From Montifringilla adamsi (lineage: Eukaryota > Chordata > Aves > Passeriformes > Passeridae): a stretch of DNA of 64,000 bases. Shown in pieces: positions 51,736 through 60,700 of the stretch. The first letter of the stretch is position 1, and every line of letters begins with the position of its first letter. The stretch spans positions 20,018,816-20,082,815 of the forward strand of contig JAGGNK010009114.1 of assembly GCA_017590115.1 (NCBI GenBank). Direction: 5' to 3'. The notes under the pieces are model-generated. The model was not told the origin of the DNA. It searched no databases and saw only the letters and a program-made list of their open reading frames with translations. Position numbers and translations under genes: made by a program.

Positions 51736-54700
51736 AGGTCCTAATCCTTCAGCTGTGTTTACTGGCATATACAGAAGAAACAGAGGGTGAACAGTCAGTC
51801 AAGCAGGGCCATATGAATATTTGTAGCTCTGAAAATGAGGATAGCAAACAGTAACCTGCACTGTGGTTTTGCCCATACCCCACAGGGTAAAAATGAAGAA
51901 TCCTAGGTTTTAATACCAGATGGGACCATTTGGTTGCCTCTTTATTTGTACAATAAAAAAGAGCATTTAATTTCAAGACCTCAGTATTATAAATAGATTG
52001 AAGAATATCCAAACTGGACACTAGAAGAGCAGGACATTTCCATCTTGCTTGCTACATTAAGATTTACTGAGGAAAAAGTAGTGGTGATGTAAGATAATAC
52101 TTAAACCAAATGAAATAAATTATTTTAGTGATTAGTTTTTAGTTTCCAGATGTCTACCTCCGTTATTTGAATTGCTACCTGTTGTTTCCATGTTCTCATC
52201 ATGTACCATGGCTAAGATCCTCCATCATCAGTAACCTCAGAGGAGCTGGAAGTGCTGTTCTCTCCCTCTACTTTCCCTCTCCAGATTAAATGTCTCCTTA
52301 CAGAGTAAGTGCTCTAAGCCCTGAACATCTTGGTAGCTCTACACAGAACTCACTCCAGCTTATTAAAGTCTTTCTTGTACTAGGAGCCCAAAACTGGGTG
52401 CAGTATTCTGTATGCATTTTCAAAGCTCTTTCGTACAGAAGTATTTTTTACTTTTAAAAAAATCTGAATTTATCTGCATTTGTTTAGTATCAATTGCAAT
52501 ATGAAAGATGAGTTGAATACAAAACTTACTCCAGATCCTTATTTCCTGTGAGGTAGGGGCATATTTATCAAACTACCAAATCCCTAGCTAGCTGTGAACA
52601 GTTCTCACATGCTGGTTGCATGTTCTTTTGTGCTGTTTCCCAGGTGTCATGCCCTCACACTGCATTCTGGTTGTTTACTTTACCTTGTATGCTGCTTGTT
52701 GGAATTTTCTGAACATCCTCTTTCTGCTGTCCCAAGGGTCATTATGGAGCAAGTCGAATGTGGGATGGACACTTGGTTGCTGCACAGTGTATTTTTAAAA
52801 AAGGGAACAGAAAAGAAAAAGGACAACCCTTTTTACAACTAGATAAGGTAGAACTTTTCTCCATCCCAAGTCATACTTTGGCCTGAATCCGTATGTTATT
52901 TCTAAATACTGAAATTGGGCCAGTGAAAATATTTGCAGCATTGGCATTTAACCAGAAATCTTCACTGCAAGGCTTAATGGGAGGTAATCACCAAGTTTGT
53001 GCAGATATAGTACAGAGAATGCAGAGATAATGTGGCATGGTCTGCATCCACACAAATTACCAGCACCGACTGGGACTTCAGTGCACTCCACGGGCATTTG
53101 GACAGCAGAGAGAATGGACAGGGGCTCTACCAAATACACAATTTATCTTGCACAGACATGAAGTTGAAACAGCTGTAAGGACTCAAAACAGGCACCCAGC
53201 AAAACAAGTATCCTTTCTCCAATAATGGCACATACCCAAAGAAGAGTGAAAGACACCAAAGAGAAGGGCAAAAACATCTAAGTACCAGAAAGGTTCCTGT
53301 CAATCTGACCTGCAGGTAAAGGTTGGAAATCTTGTGATATGCTTAACTTTACAATGAGGAATGAGAAAGCTTCTCCTGAGAGATCTTTCAAAAACAAGCA
53401 ATGAAATCTGAGGTTAGGCCTGCAGATTTTCACTTGACTCTCATATTAGATCAAAACGTTAGAAGATGAGCTGTGCATGTAGCATGGTGTTTGCCCTACC
53501 TAAAAGTAAAATGAGAAATAAGGCACTGACACAGAAATAGAAATATCAAGAGGAAAAGTATTCAGTCTCAAACATCTATGGCTATTTGTTAGCTTGGGAG
53601 GTGATAATTTAGCATGCACATAGCAGGCTCTAAAAACATATGAACAAACCTGGTCGACATGCCGGGTAACACGTCTGAAGGAAACTTCTACTTCACCCCT
53701 CTGAAACTCCTGTTCTATGATAGGATCTCCTCTTTGGAGCTAATTTAAAGAAAAATCACATTAGCACAAAGCATCCAGTGAATTATTTCCTCCATTACAA
53801 TTAGGGAAATACACCATGTAACACTCTGGAGAGGTTTAACAAAACACAGACTTCATTCCCTTTTAGGGTGTGATTATTGCAACCTTTAAGCAAGTCAAAC
53901 AAAGTAAAGTAATGTCTTTTCAGGTCTGAGTTTCAATCAAATCTCTGTCCTAATGAAACATGGTTTGCTTTGCATAGCCAAATCAGCAGGATAGGACATA
54001 AGTGCATCTAAAACTAATTCAGTAATACATCAGTCTCACAATTTAGATTATTTTTCACCCATTTTCTTATTTTTAGTATTAAATATAATGTTTTATATTG
54101 TCTAATTCAGTGTATAAATCAAGCCTCTACCCTATGTATAAATAATTTCACTCCCACAAACAGCTGGAAGTCAGTGGGATGCCTGACTACTTGAATACCC
54201 AGGAGGCAGGATAAGAGGGACAGGCCCCACCTGTCCCTGAGGACTCTGCCACACTGGGAAAAATATTTCCTGCCACCAAGTATTGCTTATTGCTCTTGTC
54301 ACCTCTGTGGAAGAGGACCTGCAGTGACTGGAAGAAATCAAAGAGAGAGAGGGTGAAAATGCAGAAGTGCAACCTGATGAATTATCTCCCTATGGTTCTG
54401 TGTGGGAATACTGACTGGATCTAGCTCTTTGAATGCAAGCCATTGAGGACAGCAGCTCCTCAGAGGTACAATACAAACAGAATGCTGGATGTGGCCTTGG
54501 TGCTGACAGGATTATGCAGGAATGTGGCACTCTGATGAGACTGGGTGGCTGGGTAGAAATCTGCTCACTTGGGCAAATATTGTTACATTTCTGGTAACAC
54601 CCTACTCTTCTCTCTGTCTACCTTCAAGATAAAAACACCCCTGAAACAGTGATGCACAGGCACAATAAAGATATGACTGCAGTTACAAGCACAACTAGCA

Positions 54701-57700
54701 CAGGTTTGCATAATGAAGAAAAACTGAACATGTAGAGAGCTTGATACAATTCACAGTGCACTACATAATCTTAAAGTACAAGATTTTAAATTTACAGAAA
54801 AACAATAAAAGGCTAACCTTGTATTGCTCTTCTTCCCTTTGACGGCTTTCAATAATCTCTTTTTTAAACTCCACAGAGATTGGATCACTTCCCTTATGAA
54901 CTTGCCTGCATTTACAGTGGAGACAAGAAAAATGCTTTACTTAATGCACAGTTTGCTTCATTCAAAGGCTAACAGACTTACTCCCCTCTTCCTGAGGTGC
55001 CTAGGAGTCCATGACATTCCATGTATGAGATGACCTGTGGATTTCAAATGAAACCATCATGTGCTTGAAGATCCAACTGTGTTCTGCTTTGCACCACTTG
55101 ATGTACAACAGAATAATGAAATCATTAAGGCTGGAAAAATCCTCTAAAATCTTTGAGTCCAGCCATTAACCCAACACTGCCTAACACTTCACTAAACTAC
55201 GTCCATCTATCAGCACTACATCTACACGTTTTTTGAACACTTTCAAGAGTAATTCTGCTCTTACTCCATTATTCATTTTAGCCTCAATTTATTGACAGCC
55301 ATGACAAAATCTTCCTTTGGCCTTAAGGGCACAAGATGAGATGCTTGAGAACAAGGTAAGGCAAACCAGGTTTTCAGGAGGTTTCTTTCTGAATGGAACA
55401 ATAAGGCAATCAAAGTCCTCATAGGGTACTACTATGGATTACTACTGAGTCTGCTCTTAGCAGGAGAGAAAAAAAAATAAAACAATAGTAATTTAGGCTT
55501 AAACCAAATATATTGAGACACAAAATGGCAGCATTCTGCACTAGTGAACATTACATACATCATTCATAGAGGCCTTGGTTAAGCAAATCCCAGACTTGTT
55601 AACATGGTTAATTAACATGGTTAACTAACACTTACCACTTCAGATGATTTGCTTCCTCTTCCTGAACATTTTGTTTGACTTTTAGTTGAAATACAGCATC
55701 CTTCATCTGTCTTGTTTTTTTCCCTTTGCCTTGGGACACGGCTGAAGGAACATCAGAAACCCAAATCACACCTTGGTCTAGATTGGATTTTTAATTGTGA
55801 AAAACATCCATTAAGATAACTGTACCCATTAATACATAAAGTAAGGAGAGAGTTCTCACAGAAACAACAGTCACATCACATCAGCAATTCTGAAGCCAAG
55901 CTCCTCATCAGAGCTACAAATAATGCTAAGACCAAGTTTATGCTGCTTAATTACTTTACCTTCTTTTATGTCCTTTAACTTCAATTTGCCTGGTTCCTGA
56001 ATCAAAACAGTAGCTACAGCATACGGATTTGACAAGTCTGTGGGGAATCTGAGGTTCTGGTATTCAATTTCCTATGAGATATAAATTAATAGGAAGAAAC
56101 TGAAACATGGAAGAGTTCCAGCCCAGAAAAGTACTTGTAATTATTATCTTTTCACACCTTTAGTTTTTGAACAGGCTTCGACTGTAGTTGGCTGAACCGG
56201 TCTCTTCTCCACAACACAGGTTTTCTAGACACAGCTTTTTTCTCTGGATGACTTTGTTGTTCATCAAAATATTCTTTTCTAGATGTCAGAAGGACACATA
56301 TTCCTTTCATAAGTATTCTCTAAATGGCATATAAGTCAAATTTTTCCACAAAAAAATTCAGTCCAAAAGGCTCAACCCCCCCGGCCTGGCATCTTGCAAG
56401 GCCTCAAAAATAAGAATAATGAGTGGGAATGACAGAAGCTGAGGATGCACAACATTTCTTTAGGGAAATGTAACTTCTCATTATATTTATTTTGTTTGTT
56501 ACATTTCATGTAGATTAAGGATGTTCTAATCAAACTGTGTAAAAAAGCAGGTACATGTATCAATAGTAGAATTACTTCAGTGCATGGTAAGTCTCCAAAG
56601 AAACCAATGCTTAAAAAGATCATAGCAAAATTGTATGAAATCTTATTACATTAATATCTTTTAGAACTGGGCAAAACCACTCCAAGACCAGTCAGCCACA
56701 CATACATCAGAGCCCCATGTGGTATTGATGTTCCTGTGAATACACACACATAGGGTTTTGAGTGAAACTCTGAAATCCGTAACTGCATTGCCATTTGTGA
56801 TGTTCCATACTCAAGTGGGGAATACTTCACAGTTACTTTGACTTTTCCATTGGCTGGAATGATTCCTGTGATTAGAGGAGAAAAACAATAAGAGTCCATA
56901 TCAGCCCACTTAAGTGTACTGGAACTCATTCTGGGCTACTTTTTTTTAAACAACTTAATTGTTTGAATGGATGGTAGTAGGCATGGAAAATCTTTCTGGT
57001 CTCAAAGCATCTTTCAAAACCTATGTCTTGCTGCCAGATAATAGAAGATATTTTGCAATAGCAGAGAGATTTGACAGTAGGGCTATAATATTTCATACTG
57101 CTGTGAAAATGACTGCCTGTTTATATGTAGAAATTCTGCACCTGCACCTGCTAGTCTTAACTCTTTGGCACTTTCTGCTTTCATGGGCAAAGCATTTATA
57201 AACATATTCCTCTGTGCTTTTCCAAGCTAGGGGACTCATCTGGATTTGATGCATTACCTGTCTCTGCTTGACCTTATTTCCTTACTACCTATTTCATTAC
57301 TTTCTCAAACACTTTAACCACTATTCACATCCCTAAACATTCAGGGCCTTTCCCAACCTAAGTGATGCTATGATACTGTGATTACTCTGAGCACAGTGGC
57401 TTTGAGTAGGAGCTGAGACTTTTTAGTGCTTTTCAGATGCCTTCAGCCATAGTTTCAGGTTACCAAAATTTCTGACTTAAGTTTTACTGGTATAACCCTA
57501 TTTCAGGGCTATTCTTCTGGGAAAATAAAGGCTGCATGGACCATTTGGAAAATCCCGTATTTTGTTAAAGCTGGGCATTACCTAAAGAAACTTACAGCCA
57601 AGATGGCTATTTGGCATGAGGCTGAAGATGACTGGCAGCATTTACCTGCAAAAGCTTTGCCTGAGGCAACGATTTTTTTCTGTACAGCACTGAATACACT

Positions 57701-60700
57701 GTCACAAGTAACTACACTTAATAGATACAGATTTAACATTTAGAATTTTAAAGAAGTCAGTCTACCAAATGTCGGCTGGACAGTGAAGGCTCTGTGAGGC
57801 TGAATAATATCAATGTGGAATTCAAAATCAATGGGACAGCTGCACTGCAGTGGGACAACATACTCCTTACTGAAAAGAGAGAAAGGAAAAATTATGTTAA
57901 TCAAAGTACAGTTGTTCATCAATTACAAGCTGGGAAATTGTATTATACACACCACGGAGTAAATTACCTGCATTCAGGGCGCTGGGTTACTTATTAATGT
58001 GAAAATCATAATTTCTCACTGTGCCAAAAGAGCAAAATATTTCAGATCTTTCATCCCCCCAGGAAATAAGAGTTAAATCTTGATTTGAATGCTGGACATT
58101 ACTTTCTCCTACCCATACAATATTTGCTTATATAAAAATTTTATACATTACTTTTTGGAAGTTATTTATGCAAATCCTCACATTCTTACAGACTGTAATA
58201 TCTAGCAAGTACAAACAATGCAAACTAGAGCAAGAATGAGTACAGAACCAGAAATCAGCCTTTTCCCATGGCCCTCCTCATGAAAGACAACGAGAAAAGG
58301 AAGTGTTGAAAACTCCAACACATCAGAATGACTGAACTTTAACCATTGTAGAAATAATGGTGCTGGGGCTGAATTTTCAGAATAGCCCTTTAAGTCTCAT
58401 GCAGGTTATGTGAGGAGTATTAGCACACATCTTTTCAACCTGTCTTGCCTTTGCATGCAAGTGTTTTCACAGACCAAACTAAACATAAAAGCATTGGTGC
58501 ACCACCATTCATCACCCTGCACATGAAGATCCATTTACGCAGGCTTATTTCTGGTTTTTATCAGTTCTCTGAAATCCTACCCTGCTGATTAGCAAAGAAT
58601 GCATGTTACACAGTGTTCCTCTGGAAAACACATTTTAAAATGCCTAAAGAAATAAGCAATAATAGCCAAGTTCTTTTTTCTCTGCCTCACTATGGCCTGT
58701 TCACAAAGAAGATGCAATGGCAGACCAGGCAGCAATTGGTTTTAGGGGATACTGCAGCTTGAACAGCAACCAAAGTGCCTTAAAAACAAGCCAAATATGC
58801 CACCTGTTACCTAATAGATCTTCTGTACCTAAGGAGAATGGTGGGTGGTAGAATATCGATTTTATCCTACATTTATGGAAGTAAAAGGCAGTTTTTCCAC
58901 TGAGTTCATGGGCTATGAATTGAGCCCAAATTTTATTGGGTTCTGTAAAGTACCAGCTACATCAGAAAGCTTTCATTTTTAGAAACTTTTTAATAGTTTA
59001 CTGCTGAAAAATACTCATAAAAATTAAGGTTTGAAACCACAAGTTTTGTTTTCAGGAATTATTCCAAATTTCCTCAGGAGTATTTTTGGGCATCCCTGCT
59101 GTGCTAAAAAAAAATTCTCATTATTTAAAATTATATTTTATTCTCTTTCTAATATTTTCTCTGTACTCTGAGAGATGAAAATTCTGTATACTCCAGCACT
59201 AAAATGGAGCAAATAACAGAATCCAATCATGCCTAGAGGCCCCAGAATATCAGGAGTTATGTTCAGTCCTGTGAAAAACTTGCAATGCTATGATTCACTG
59301 AAGTTCAACAGACTAAAGGGCATTAGAAAAACAAACAAACAAAAAGACACAAATGTTATTTTGCAGTGCTTGGCTCATTTTTACTACAGAATTTTGCATG
59401 TTTCTTGTATGTGCCTTTCCTATTAATATTTCTGTGCTTCAGTAAAATTCATGAGTTACTATCAACTCATAGGCTAAGACAAAACCACCTGCTAAGACTT
59501 TTACTTCCTAGAATTCACTCAAATCTTTACACTAACACAAATCACCATAACTACAACTAATATAGCAAATATACTGCACAACTGGGCCCTAATAAACAGA
59601 ATCTGCCTTCTCCTTTTCCCCTTCTCAGTTCCTATTAACAGCTATTACTGATTAGTTCAAGAGAACAGCCAGTGTTGTATCCATGCAATAGACAAAGTAA
59701 AATGAAGTCTAGCTCATTAAATACTTTTAAATACAAGAAGCAAAAATAACCAGCCCCATCTTCATATATATTCCGCTTGCACAGCATTTATGTTATGGTG
59801 AATGTGCACCTGAAACTGTTCATATACAGAATTATTTTGCAGTCCAGATGGCAGCTGAGTTTCTTAAAGGCTTTCAACATTATGTTTTATGAATAGAGGA
59901 AAATGGGATTGGGCATGTCTTGCAAAATGCAGACAAATGTCTGTCCTTAACTCACCTCTGACCAATTGATACATCAGACAGATTTATAAATGATGGAAAT
60001 TCTACAACATTCACAGCAGGGTAAGCATGCATGGGAACAACGAACGTATCATCTCCCTACAAACAAACAAACAAACAAACAAGCAAACAAGTGCAAATAT
60101 TTATATCTTACAATAAGTAAATCATAGAATCATATAATGTTAAGGGTTGGAAGGAACCTTAAGGATCATCCAGTCCCAACACCCCCTGCCATTGGCAGGG
60201 ACACCTCGCACTAGACTGGGCTGACCAAGGCCTTATCCAACCTGGCCTGGAACACTGCCAGGCTTGGGGCATCCACAACCCTCCTGGGCAACTGTTCCAG
60301 TGTCTCACCACCCTCACAGTAAAGAATTTCTTCCTAATATCTAAACTTAATTTCCTGTCTTTCAGTTTGTACCCATTACTCCTTGTTCTATCACTACAGT
60401 TCCTGATGAAGAGTCCTTCTCCAGCTTCCTTGCAGTCCCTTTCAGATACTGGAAGGCTGCTATGAGGTCTCCATGCAACCTTCTCTTCCCCAGGCTGAAC
60501 AGGCCCAACTTTCTCAGCCTGGTATGGAAATAAAAAGTTTCTCTAGTAGTTGGCCAGTAAGTGGGCATAAAACATCTTCAAAATTATCACTGTGTTGTAC
60601 TTCAGAACATTAATATTCTACTTGCTTTCAGTATCTTTCTGTCTTTCCATATTTTATGCAACTTTCTAGAGCTTCTCAGAGCTGTTCAGCTAAGTCATTA

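Noticed and set aside
52800..52909. Candidate missing CFAP221 exon containing FRPKYDLGW
   Set aside because: A reasonable acceptor but no strong in-phase donor, and the match to the human segment is only F-P-D-W spacing with a gap.
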